A stretch of DNA of 64,000 bases. Source: Acheta domesticus. Its lineage: Eukaryota; Arthropoda; Insecta; Orthoptera; Gryllidae. The notes beneath the pieces are model-generated. The model was not told the DNA's origin. It saw nothing but the letters and a program-made list of their open reading frames with translations, and searched no databases. Position 1 is the first letter of the stretch, and every line of letters begins with the position of its first letter. Location: the NCBI GenBank assembly GCA_031308135.1, contig JAHLJT010003656.1, forward strand, positions 53,638,827-53,702,826. Direction: 5' to 3'. This document shows, piece by piece, positions 45,742 to 55,830 of this stretch. The position numbers and the translations under genes were made by a program.

Positions 45742-45812
45742 CCTCGCGTCTAGCTCTTGATCAGCGTGCTCCATTACGCGACCCCGGGTTCGATTCTCGG
45801 TCGGGCAAGGTT
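45742..45812 (+). repeat. tRNA-like sequence (SINE head or tRNA pseudogene)
   Basis: It has an A-box-like TAGCTCTTGATCAGCGTG and a strong B box GGGTTCGATTC at 45786-45796, with a T arm that pairs CCGGG against CTCGG allowing one wobble. No good acceptor stem can be built between the ends, so it is not a functional tRNA. It differs from the head of the SINE family at 40-63 kb. What follows matches no tail I know. Confidence 0.5.
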
Positions 45813-45819
45813 ATAATGT

Positions 45820-46330
45820 GCGTTTTCCTTGCAATGTTCCCAGTATATGTTTCTGTGCAACGAGAAAATCCACTTCTTTACGTTGAGAAGACCGAAATAC
45901 GGCATTGGGATATCTACGTGCTAACCACACGTATCCTCTTAACACATGGCCGCGAGGCAGGGACGTCGCTGGTGCGGCTGAGCCCGTTCGCAGGCTGTCG
46001 TGCCAAGTATATACATGCATACATTCCACGAATGAAAATATGTCCAACAGAGTTCCAAAATGCGCCAAATATTGAAAATAATTGTAAGTTATGACAAAAT
46101 AAAAGATGTTATGATATAGTACATGCGCGGTTTATTGGACATAGACTTAGCGATCGATGTATACCGCATAAGATATATGAATCACCATGTATGATTGGTC
46201 AACAGGGAGAAGTGGTAAGAAAAATCGGAAAGAAAAAGAGATAAACGTTTTGAGACACGCCGACCTGATTGGGCATTTTGTATGTATAGTTAAAGACTAC
46301 TTTGGTTTTATTTTCACACTTGGTTTTAAT
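45820..46330. other. Unique sequence
   Basis: No supported feature upstream of the LINE remnant. Confidence 0.4.
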
Positions 46331-47344
46331 TTCACGAGTGGAATAGTCAATATAAGGGAGGAGGTGGTGTGTGTATCTACCTCAAATCTCAACTGAATTA
46401 TTCAGTGCTAGATTTAGCTTCTAGCTCCTCAGATTCAAGCGCCCATATTGAGACTGTTGGCATATTGATAGATGGTCTGAGATGCTCGTGCGACAACTTG
46501 CCTTTAGCAATTGTCACTGCCTATAGGCCGCCTGGCTACATGCCCTCAGTCTTTTTGTTTCAACGTTAGAGTCTATAATATCCAATATTGTGATAATGAC
46601 ATCTTCCATAGTTTGCTTAGGGCGATTTTAATGTTGATATAGTATCACATCGACGCAATTATCTTCTGCTAATGGTCTTGTCGCTGATTTTCAAAAATTC
46701 TTTAATTTTTCACAAATTATATCAGAACCCACTCGTGTGACTGCTACGTAATCGTCAATTATTGACTTGTTATTTGTATCTGATTCCCTGGAAGTGACTG
46801 ATGTTGATGTATCGGACTCAGCGGGCATTAGTGACCATCAACTAATTTCCTGTAAAATTAAATGTCTTCCTAAGCAAAAGTTGCGGCACACTGTAATGTT
46901 CAGAGATCTAAGATCTATACCGATTGATAATTTTAATGATGTGGCTACCAATGAGATGATATTTTTGACGGTCAATCTATAGATGAGAAGGTATCTCTGT
47001 GAAAAACATTGTAAATTTATTAAACTTAATTTTTAATCTTTCTTCAGTGTTCCTTGATGTATTATGTTAAATTTTCTGTAACCTTCTTGATGTATATGTT
47101 TAGCATTACTTCAGTGTTTCCTGTTATATTATATTGCCTCATATTATCTGCTATACACTTACAATTATATTTTACTTATGTAACTTTTTCAATTTCTAAT
47201 CCTCTTGTACTTACATTTATGCTTTTTTTTCAACTTATTCTTATTCTCTTTTGATTTTATGTTTATGATCTGTATTTTTCTTGTGGTTAGTCTGAAAAGC
47301 AGTAATTTAATTACTGAGACTCGCCTTTGTACTTTTGTGCAATA

Positions 47345-47345
<1 letters not shown>
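46330..47345 (+). mobile_element. APE-type non-LTR retrotransposon remnant, RT deleted
   Basis: The reading frame is broken, but motifs follow the order of an apurinic-endonuclease-type LINE domain. CIYLKSQLNYSVLDL and LAIVTAYRPPG sit at 46369-46569. A shifted segment LESIISNIVIMTSSIVCLG is followed after one more frame change by GDFNVDI at 46621-46641. SLEVTDVDVSDSAGISDHQL, with the GISDH signature at 46824-46838, comes last. After FRDLRSIPIDNFNDVATN the coding similarity stops near 46980 and the sequence passes to an AT-rich 3' region ending GTGCAATAAAGTATTATT, so the reverse transcriptase is absent. A Jockey/CR1/I-type origin is likely, but the clade is not resolved. Confidence 0.75.
46369..46984 (+). 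pseudogene. LINE endonuclease domain, frameshifted
   Basis: The remnant needs all three frames: the first part and GDFNVDI read in one, the segment between them in another, and the GISDH part in the second again. Conserved catalytic-region motifs of exonuclease-endonuclease-phosphatase fold LINE nucleases (YRPPG, GDFN, SDH) remain, but the N-terminal part of the domain and all of the RT are missing. Confidence 0.75.
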
Positions 47346-47402
<57 letters not shown>

Positions 47403-47403
47403 A
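47346..47403 (+). repeat. (ATT)n array, 3' tail of the LINE remnant
   Basis: About 19 ATT units directly after CAATAAAGT. A microsatellite tail instead of poly-A is usual for several LINE clades. Confidence 0.95.
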
Positions 47404-47844
47404 TATTTTTGTATCTCTTGCTGTTGTTTTCGATACCAATTTGTTGAAAAGCTTACATCTCTCAGTATTGCTCTCACTACGTGGATCGATTATGGTCAGA
47501 ACTTTTGAGCCAGTAACCTACGACCCTTATCATACTGACACCTCCTCTTTCTCCTTGATTATTTTTATTTGCTACTCAGACTTAATAGCCCTGTGTTGCC
47601 TCCGTTTTCTGTCTCATCACACACCACCTGTTGGCGCTCCAAACAACAAACGAACATGTGAGCCTTCCTTTCTTCTCGCTTCGCCTCCAACCCCTCGCAT
47701 CCATTCACTTCAACGTCAGGCGTCCTGTTGCCACCTCGCAGCGTCCTCTCATTACGAGGCCCTCCCGGCACAGACACATGCGCTCGCTTCGCCTCGCCTA
47801 TCATCTCTCCGTGTGTCCTCCGCCCTACGCCCACCGTCACGTTC
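47404..47844. other. Unique sequence
   Basis: No feature recognised. Composition becomes C-rich toward 47840. Confidence 0.4.
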
Positions 47845-47878
47845 GCCGCCCGCCGCCCGCCGCCCGCCGCCCGCCGCC
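47845..47878. repeat. Second short GCCGCCC run
   Basis: Nearly five units of the same 7-bp motif that forms the large array at 45052-45355, in the same orientation, followed by decayed CCCGCCGCCCACTACC variants to about 47945. Confidence 0.85.
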
Positions 47879-48300
47879 AACTACCCGCCGCCCACTACCC
47901 GTTGCCCGCCACTACCCGTCACCTACCTTCTATCACCCGCCGCCTCCTGGCAGTGACTCCTACCCCTGCCAGCGGCTGCCGCCCTCCGCCTACTGCCTCC
48001 TGCTGCCCGCCGCCGCCCCACGTGTCGTCGCCGTCGCCCAGCACATCCTGCGTCGGTCGTGCGGCGCGGCGCGGCGCGGCGGGGCGGGGCGGGGCGGGGC
48101 GGCTCCCGTGGCCCGTTATGAATGAGATAACGAGGTTCTGAAGAGGCGGCGCCGCCCGGGAGAGCCTCGGCGGCGGCGTGACTCAGCTGCCCGCACGCGC
48201 CTCACGCGTGTCCGCTGACCCCGCGACACGCCCGTGCCCGTGCCCGCGGCGCGCAGTGGGCCTGCAGCGACTCCGAGAGTGCGCGTGGCGCATTCGCTCA
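47879..48300. other. CpG-rich GC block
   Basis: Contains GGCGC and GGGGC pentamer runs at about 48060-48100. No gene supported. Confidence 0.6.
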
Positions 48301-48640
48301 TGTTTCTGTACTAGCAAATCACACACGCAACACACGCTTTTGGGCAAAAGTGCGACATCTGTTCAGTGATCTACGAACAATGACGCATCTGGAATAGATA
48401 GAGCAACAGATTGTGTTACATTTTTTGATAAATCTCTTAGGAAGGTAGAATATAATTGTTGGAGTCCTAACATTACTCTCTCCGGTAATTAATAGTACTG
48501 CCTCCCCGATAGCATTTCTCAATACAACTCTCTTCCTCTAATGTATCTTAATACCTCTCTCCCCACGTACTCTCTCTCCCTCCCTTGCGATTTTTTCCAG
48601 TTGTTTCTCACTGATGACTTTTTTCTTGAATTGGGCGCCT
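48301..48640. other. Unique sequence
   Basis: No supported feature. Confidence 0.4.
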
Positions 48641-49075
48641 TCCGTCCCGCGGCCGCGCAGCGCGCTGTGGTGGCGGAGGCCCCGCGCCCGCCCGCCCGCC
48701 CGCGTCCGTTTGTTTGTTTGGCGTCGCCCGCCGGGGGGAACAATGAGCGCGTGGACGCCGATAAATCAGGGACAATCCCGGCTCAGTGAGTCATCAGCGG
48801 CGGCGGCGGCGAAGTCGACGCCTCGTCGGAGCCGCGAAGGCTCGCGCGCGCGCTCGCGCCCGCGGGCGAACACTTCAAGGGCCGCCGCCGCCGCCGCCCG
48901 CCGGCCCACGACGCCGCGCCTGCCGCCCCACGCGCCCGGCGGGCCGCCGGCGACACCTTCCTCGCCTTCTGCGTCGCCGCCCCGCCCCCGCGCCGCCCCC
49001 GCGCCGCCAGCGCGCCCCCGGCCGACGCCGAAGGTTGCTTCCGCTGCGGTGGGTGCTGACGTGACACCTTGAACG
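48641..49075. other. CpG-rich GC block
   Basis: A GC block with an AP-1-like TGAGTCA near 48786-48792 and GGC runs. Overlapping open frames on both strands are compositional. It could be a CpG island promoter, but no gene is visible beside it. Confidence 0.5.
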
Positions 49076-49627
49076 TGGATACTCACATTTTGAGGTTTGG
49101 AGGGGACACGGCGAAAAATATGGAGCTGACGGCGGCTTAAACATCCAATCACGGGTAGATGGAAACTTTGTTTTGCTTTTATTTAATCTGATAACCAGCA
49201 GATATCAATCTGCTGGTTTATACTGCAACAAGTAGTTGCCGGAAACCCATGAGCTGCGTACAGCTAGATACTTCTTGCCCAATGTAAATTTGTGTTACAA
49301 TATATTACATCATTATTCTGACCTCCGACTCAGGTATCTGTACAATAACCAACGGGCCCTGACAAGTGGAAAGAAAGTAATTAATAACTGGATACGGCTT
49401 CCGCAGCCGGTCTCTCACTGCTCTTCGCTGCCACGTAGATCCACTTCTGAGTGACGAAAGAGATCTGAAGATGTTGTCCGAAATTACAGCCACAATAACG
49501 CAGACACACCTCGTCCCGAGATGATTTTTTTGAGACGGCGACACACTCCTAAAGGTGATAAATGGAATGTGTGTACAATGCGCGTATTTAATTGCAGAAA
49601 AACGTTGGCCTATCCAATGGGAACATT
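49076..49627. other. Unique sequence
   Basis: Contains a short inverted repeat of ATAACCAGCAGAT and ATCTGCTGGTTTAT at about 49190-49221. No gene. Confidence 0.45.
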
Positions 49628-49880
49628 TTTGTCCTATCCTATCAACTTGACACAAACATTACACCACTACACAAGTCCCGCGCTTAGAGCTTGTGCCGGT
49701 TGGGGTGGCGTCCGTTGGGGGAGATACCTGGAGGAGAAATCTCACGCAAGCCCACGTGTCGGTCAGCCTAGGCCTATAGCGGCGAAAGAACACCGCCACC
49801 TCCCGGAAGAAAAAAAATACAATTCGACTAACGGGACCAGTAACCGTAGACCTAAACACTTGCCCGGGAACATCAATCGA
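49628..49880 (+). mobile_element. SINE family, copy 4 (3' half)
   Basis: It matches the family from the TTGTCCTATCC module through GCTTAGAGCTTGT, CTCACGCAAGCCCACGTGTC, CCACCTCCCGG and CTAACGGGAC. The 5' half, including the tRNA-like head, is absent. Confidence 0.7.
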
Positions 49881-49909
49881 TCAATCAACCACAAGACAAG
49901 GAAATGTTC

Positions 49910-50330
49910 TCGGGGTGGTGGTGGTGGGGGAGGTAAGGGGCTCGTGCCGTCGCAAGTCGCGCGTGGGAACCCCCGCGCTGCCAAGAGCCGTCGCGACGCT
50001 TTCAGGCGGCTGTTCTCAGACGCGTCCTCGTTTTGCGCAAAGCAAATGCGAGCGCAGATTATTGTCGCATTCGTGCTACTTGCACACGGTAGCGGGGACG
50101 GCGGCGGCAGCAGAGGTGGCGGCGGTGGTGGCGGTGGCGGCGGGGGCAGTGGCGGCGGAGGCGGCGGGGGCAGCGGGGGCGGCGGGGGCAGCGGGGGCGG
50201 CGGGGGCGGGCGGGGGTGGCGGGGGTGGCGGCGGGGGCGGCGGGGGCGGCGGGGGCGGCGGCGGGGGCGGCGGCGGGGGCGGCGGCGGGGGGCAGCGGCG
50301 GGAGAGTCTGATGCCGTGAGCGCTCTGCGA
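49910..50330 (+). repeat. CpG-rich block with GGC/GGGGGC array
   Basis: From about 50100 to 50295 the plus strand is GGCGGC, GGGGGC and GGCGGGGGC units of mixed 6-, 9- and 12-bp spacing. Every frame is stop-free and gives poly-Gly, poly-Ala or poly-Pro. G runs are dense enough for quadruplex formation. No gene supported. Confidence 0.85.
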
Positions 50331-52911
50331 GCGGACATAAAGCGCCTGCGATGTTTGGAAACGCGTGGAGCACGCTACTGGTTCACAAAACCTAGAATTT
50401 CTCCCGAAGCACATCCTGTTTTCTTCGAGGCCACTTTAAACGTTCTTCGTCATTATGCGACCATGAATTTATTTTCTACTTTTTAGCTCATTTAAAATTT
50501 ATCTGTACGTAAGAAAGCAAGATACAATCAATAGCAATAAATATTTAATGAACTCATCTAATCTAACTCATCTAATGAACTCATTAGTGCTATTATTAAT
50601 AAGCCTAACATAAAGTGTGACGAGGATTGTTGGGCGAACGTGTACGAACATATATTTGTAGTATATTACGACAAATATTCGATCATCTTTAAATGAAGAT
50701 AAAAGATGAGAGACAAAACTAGTTTTTGCTCTCAATACGAACTTATTGCTTTCGATATGAAGCTCAATAAACACTGCATAACATCCCTCTATAGTCAGGA
50801 TCCTGGTAACAATGCAAAAACGAAAACACCTGAATGGCTCTACATGATATTTTATGGAGGGAAAAATAAAAGCGAAAATCTGGGGGGAAATGAATACTGC
50901 AGATAATATGCAAGCATCATTTTCATGAAAGAGAAAATGTACATTTTAAAAAGAAATTTTTCCTCATGAAGTTCTAATATCTGAGGTTCCCTATGTTTTA
51001 TATTAGAATAAGTAAGAGCTACAATAGTAGAAACATTTATTTAAGGAGTCGCCCGTGTGTAGAGCAACTTTATTTTCCGATTCGATTTTCTCCAATGCTT
51101 AGCCCTCAGCAAAAATATTGTTTTTACGACCACCACGAATTTTTAAACTTAATTTTTTCGCTTAAATTTATGATTTCCATCGATTTTTTTTCCCAAGTCA
51201 CAATCGAATTATGTCAACACATTACTGAGAAAACAAGATCGCATAGCCCCAGGTGCCTACGCGTATTACAAACCGAGTTTCAATTATATGGTACATTTAC
51301 ATTTAAATTATACTGTAAACATGAATCATTAAAGTAAGATAAAAATAACATCTTGTATGCCCGCTGCATTAGAGATTCTAATTATCTTGGACAACAGACA
51401 GCTCTCAGCTCAAAGATCCTCGGCGTGTTTACTGCAGCTGGGTCAGTAGAACATTTATAGCGTCCTTTATACATAAATATTAAAATGTGTAATTGTTCCA
51501 TTTCAGGCGATAGTACCTCCGGATAACAAGAAAATCGAGAAAATAGTACCCGTTCTTGGTTATATCTAATAGGATGTTTATTTAAATACATGTTCATGTT
51601 TAAACAGAACAAAATAAATTTAATTTTTAACTTAAAATGGAACTCAATGGCTGCGGAACAAAATGTCGACTGACTCACCGTGGACAAAAGGTCTATTTAT
51701 TTTTATACATTCAGAATTCATAAAATGAATAGAATCCAAAGCTTTGGTCCAAATCCAATAGTCTATAATCCCCGCGTCCAGTTTCTGATTCCGACTCAAT
51801 CTTCCACGGCCATCTGCAACCGCTGGAGAAAAATCCTGGGAGAAACGCGTCGCTCAGAGCCCTGTGGCGAAAGCCGACGGAGCGGCGGGGGGAGCGGCAC
51901 CCAGAAGCTAACAGTCGACGTCACCGCCTCGAGATTCCCACGAGGATAACGAAAATTGTCACGGGGCCCACTTGCGGCACGAACTGAAGGGAAGTGGGAG
52001 TTGCCCGAGCGATGGGGCGGGGCTGGGGGTGGGGGTGGGTAGGGGAGCGAAGACCTCAGGGCCGTCCGGAGAACTGGGACGGCGGGGCAGCAGCAACTGA
52101 AGGCGCAACGAGGAAAGAGCGGAGTCATTAGCGCGAGCCCCAACCTGATACTTCATCGGGGGCCCTTAGGCTTAGATAAGCACACATCGTGTTTTGGCCA
52201 AGACTGTCTATTTTATTAGTATGTTTTGTCTTTTTTGATATAAAAACGGGCCGTCGAAATGACCCCTCTTTTGTGTCAATGACTCATTCGTTTAAAATGC
52301 CGTGAATATTGAATTCATCAGAAGGTACTCCTTTGGCTTTGAATCAATTTGATGAATAATTTAAAAGATACTAACGACTGGCCACACAACGTAACATATA
52401 ATACGGATAATGAGGTCAGAGAACAGATTGTGACAATTTTTTAGTCACAACAAAATTATAAAAAGCTGGTTCATCAATGTTGACTTTAGCAATACAAAGT
52501 TTGGGGTGCATAAATTAAATCCAAATAACAAGCAAATTTTTATAGGCAATGCAGAAAAAATACTAAATTTATAAGCAAAAAGTTCACAACGAATAAGATT
52601 ACGGAAATTCACGCGACGAACAGATACTGAATACCTCTGCTGATTGCGATCGCGGCTTATGAGTTCTCGTACTCCGACAAGGCTGTTTCTTCTCCGAGCT
52701 ACACGTCACCGTCCGTGACGTCACTTGCATTCCATGTCGCCGCCCTTCCCTGAAAAGGGGCAGGGCTATGTTCGTCGCTTGAATAGCGGGTATCTCAGTC
52801 ATGGCAGGGCCGGTTGTAGCCAGGGGGTTGACGGTGCAGGAGGGTAAGTGGCGGGGGGGGGGAGCGAGCATGAGAGAGAGGCAAATTAGTGGCGTAAGTT
52901 CTTGTTCTTAA
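50331..52911. other. Mostly AT-rich unique sequence
   Basis: No gene recognised. A moderately GC-rich patch lies at 51830-52150. A palindromic CRE-type TGACGTCA lies at 52716-52723, and a G homopolymer at about 52853-52861. Confidence 0.45.
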
Positions 52912-53430
52912 CGTGCACGACCACTGCTAAGATTATTAGTTCCGTCAGTGTAAAACTTTTTATATCTCGAGAAGACACGGTGTCCCTCCCTCAGTAGAAC
53001 ATCTGATGCCGACCTACACGTGAGTTTGCAGGTTTCTCCCCTGCAGGGCATCGCCCCAGGTGCGACAATCTCTAAACTCCGTCGTAAACTCCTTAATGAT
53101 CTCCAGACATGCGTGGTAGTGTAGTGTACGTAAGTGTAAATGTGTTGTGTGAGAGGAGAGAGGGTAACAGTGAAAGATCGCAAGCGATGCATGATTCCGT
53201 GTTATGACACCGCTCGGCTATGTTATGGCATCGCTGGTAATCGTCCGGTATTAATCGGAGAATCTATGGAAAACTTCTGTCTACAGAGTAGCCGGTCGGT
53301 AGAATTTAATGTCTGCTAGAGAATCGAACTAATGTTCAAAATCCGCCTCCGTAAGACTCGACCTTCCTGACAACGACACTTCAGAGGCAAGAGTGTTGCC
53401 ACTGGGACACCGCATTCGGCGCAGGTTAGA
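52912..53430 (-). mobile_element. SINE family, copy 5 (near full length, minus strand)
   Basis: Read on the minus strand it has a tRNA-like head (CAGTGGCAACACTC; B-box-like GGTCGAGTC), then ATTCTACCGACCGGCTACTC, AGTTTTCCATAGATTCTCCG, GCGATCTTTC, ACGCATGTCTGGAG, CCTGCAAACTCACGTG and a 3' module TTACACTGACGG near 52930. It is diverged from the other copies but keeps every module in order. Confidence 0.75.
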
Positions 53431-53504
53431 TGCGCTGCTTGCTGGTAGGAGTGGCGATTGTGGAGGGGAGGTGGGTGCGGAGATAGGGAGTCCTCGACCG
53501 CCAA

Positions 53505-53942
53505 AAGTGGCTCAGGGCATCAACTGGTCACTGCAGTGCCTCTGATCGAGAGGGTTCCACTCCGGACGGTGGCAGGAATTTCCACATTGCTACGTAGCTA
53601 GGTCGAATGGAGCCGCTGCCAGGAGAAGAATTCTAGAGGCCGGCTGCTCTGGTTGGTAGTTTTCCAGGGTTTCTTCAATCAACACCAGGTGAATGACAGA
53701 GCACGAAAGGGGCCACGGACCGCGCGCGATCTTTCCTTGCTCTTCCTTGTTCTATCCTCACCCCCTTACTTACAAACTAGCACTAAAATTCACTACACAA
53801 CCACACATGTTGAGAGTGGGAGCTTTGAGCTTGTCCCAAATGGAGCGATGCCCAGCGGAGGAAGATCACAGCCACCTTGCGAAGGGGAACCATGCACTAC
53901 ACTTACGGGACTAATGTCCTTAGCCGTTGACGCGCCCGTAGT
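53505..53942 (+). mobile_element. SINE family, copy 6 (best preserved, full length)
   Basis: This is the reference copy in the window. The head has an A-box-like GTGGCTCAGGGCATCAACTG at 53507-53526 and a B-box-like GGTTCCACTCC at 53553-53563, at tRNA spacing. The body carries GCTAGGTCGAATGGAGC, AGAATTCTAGAGGCCGGCTG, TAGTTTTCCAGGGTTTCTTC, AACACCAGGTGAATGAC, CCACGGACCGCGCGCGATC, CACACATGTTGAGAG, GGAAGATCACAGCCACC and CACTTACGGGACTAATG, ending GTTGACGCGCCCG. No protein is encoded. A tRNA-derived SINE of about 440 bp, probably mobilised by a LINE in trans, is the best reading. Confidence 0.8.
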
Positions 53943-54170
53943 CGCTACGTGAGGCCGCGAGGGGCGACGGAGTTGAAAGCAGCGCTGTGACGTGGCGAGG
54001 GCGGGGCGGGGGCGAGGGCAGGGGCGGTGGCGGTGGCGGGAGTCGGGGCGACAGAGCACGTTCATGGAAACGCGTGTACTTAAATGGAGAACCACATCAA
54101 TTAGTCTGCAGAGCGGGCGGCCGCGCGCCGCGGCGGCCGAGCCAGCGACAATTATGCAGGTATTTTACGA
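53943..54170. other. CpG-rich GC block
   Basis: A small GC block starting at the SINE 3' end, with GGGGCGGGGGCG words at 54000-54040. No gene. Confidence 0.5.
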
Positions 54171-55620
54171 TGCGTCGATAAGGCGCGATAAGCGAATGCG
54201 TAAATCAGTCGCGACCAACAGATGGTATCTGCTGGAGCTTCGCCGCTCTTGTCGCTAGAGGCGGCGGCATGCATGGGGCTTGGAGACAACTGGCGCTGGC
54301 AGGATTCGAAATTCTATTCGGAATCTCTCAAAATGGCGAGCTCTCTTCGACTTAGTTTCTTTTTCTGTGCTGTATTTGGGTCGACAGTGTGCCGGGGTGG
54401 CGCTTTTGTACTATTTCTCAAGGTTATTACATTTATTCTTAATATAAATCAATGAATTTTATTCTAAGCACACAGCTTTTTTAATGCAAAAAGACAAAAA
54501 ACTATGAGTTGATGATGGGTTGATATTCTGTAAATCAGCTACATGTCTTGAGTATTTTCTTATGGATTTTTTCACCTTTTCTTGTTGGCACGCGTATCAG
54601 GAATGCGTGTACAAATATACGTAATCATACAAATAAATGTATGTTTGAAATACGTACGTATGTCACATTCCGAACCATGTCATTTAGAAATAAGAGTATT
54701 TTCAGTTGAATATACAGATAGTTTGCCTCAAAGGGTAGCGATTTACACATTATACGAGGATTAACCACGAGGTAATTATATACCGGCGCAGTCATAACAA
54801 ACATTCAGCGAGCAGAAGAAAACGAAAAGGCTCCGATGAGCAATGAATAACTGTGCGCGCATCGTTCGGCGGGGTTCGACGACCATTCATTCACCTATTG
54901 CATGCCCGCCTCTGAATGAAGCGTGATGAAGCCCCGGTGTGGGCGGAGGGGGGCGGGGCGGGGGCGGAGAGGTTTAGGCGGCGGCTGCCTGGGCGTCACG
55001 GGCGATGCGCGTGCGGGAAGGTCAAAGGTCGCGCGGAGGAGAAGGCTCACGGACGAAGGAACATGCAAATATTATGCGAAATACTTCAGCGATTACATCT
55101 ATTACCCGACGTGAAAGCTACAGGCAAAACTGAGATGTTATTTATTTATTTTGGCGGCAACATAACAAAAACTGCTCTTGAGTATGAGGAACAGCACATC
55201 AGAAACGTATACAAACAAGTTTTCTGTCGCTAGAATTCGTATTTTCTTCAAAAACTGTGTTCGAAATGTGTATCTCGAAATTATGTTTCATATTCCTAAT
55301 GCGAAGATTGCATATAAAGCAGAACACTCGTTTGCATGTTCATGTACGTGGGAGAAACACTGGGAGAAAGGTCGATCAATAGAAAAGGTGTATTTGCTTA
55401 TTAGTTCAGGGTGTAGATTTATTTGCTTATTAGGGTTTAGAAGACCTTCAACTGCCGACGTAATAGAGACTAATGATGATGATGAAGTGTACGATGATGG
55501 GGTAATAAGGCAAGGGAAACGGGGGAACCCGGAGAAAACATGGCGACAGATCGCGTTGAACAGCACAAATTCCACGTGCGTTGGCCAGTGGTGGAAGATG
55601 AAAGCGCTAGCCGTGACGCC
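54171..55620. other. Mostly unique sequence
   Basis: A short GC patch lies at 54940-55060. The open frame ending near 55624 has a charged RQGKRGNPEKTWRQI segment loosely like the C-terminal tail of some LINE proteins, but this is too little to call. Confidence 0.4.
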
Positions 55621-55830
55621 ATGAGCTTCCCGGGAGGGGCGGAGGGCACAGGGTGGGTGCAAGCGAGAGGGGGGAGGGAGGGAGAGGGGAGGCCGTGAGT
55701 GACGGCCGCCGGCCTGCCAATTAACCCCTCCACCCCGCCCCCACACGTGACCTCCCCGCCCTCTCGACGGCGCTGAGGACGGAGGTGCCTGCTGAGACGT
55801 CGGCCTGTCGTCTAGCGAGAACCGTCGGGA
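55621..55830. other. GC-rich block
   Basis: A GGGAGGGAGGGAGAGGGG purine tract at about 55668-55695, then C-rich CpG sequence. No gene. Confidence 0.5.

Noticed and set aside
55178..55624. Open frame with RQGKRGNPEKTWRQI, reminiscent of LINE C-terminal tails
   Set aside because: The resemblance rests on a few charged residues, with no zinc motif or RT motif nearby.
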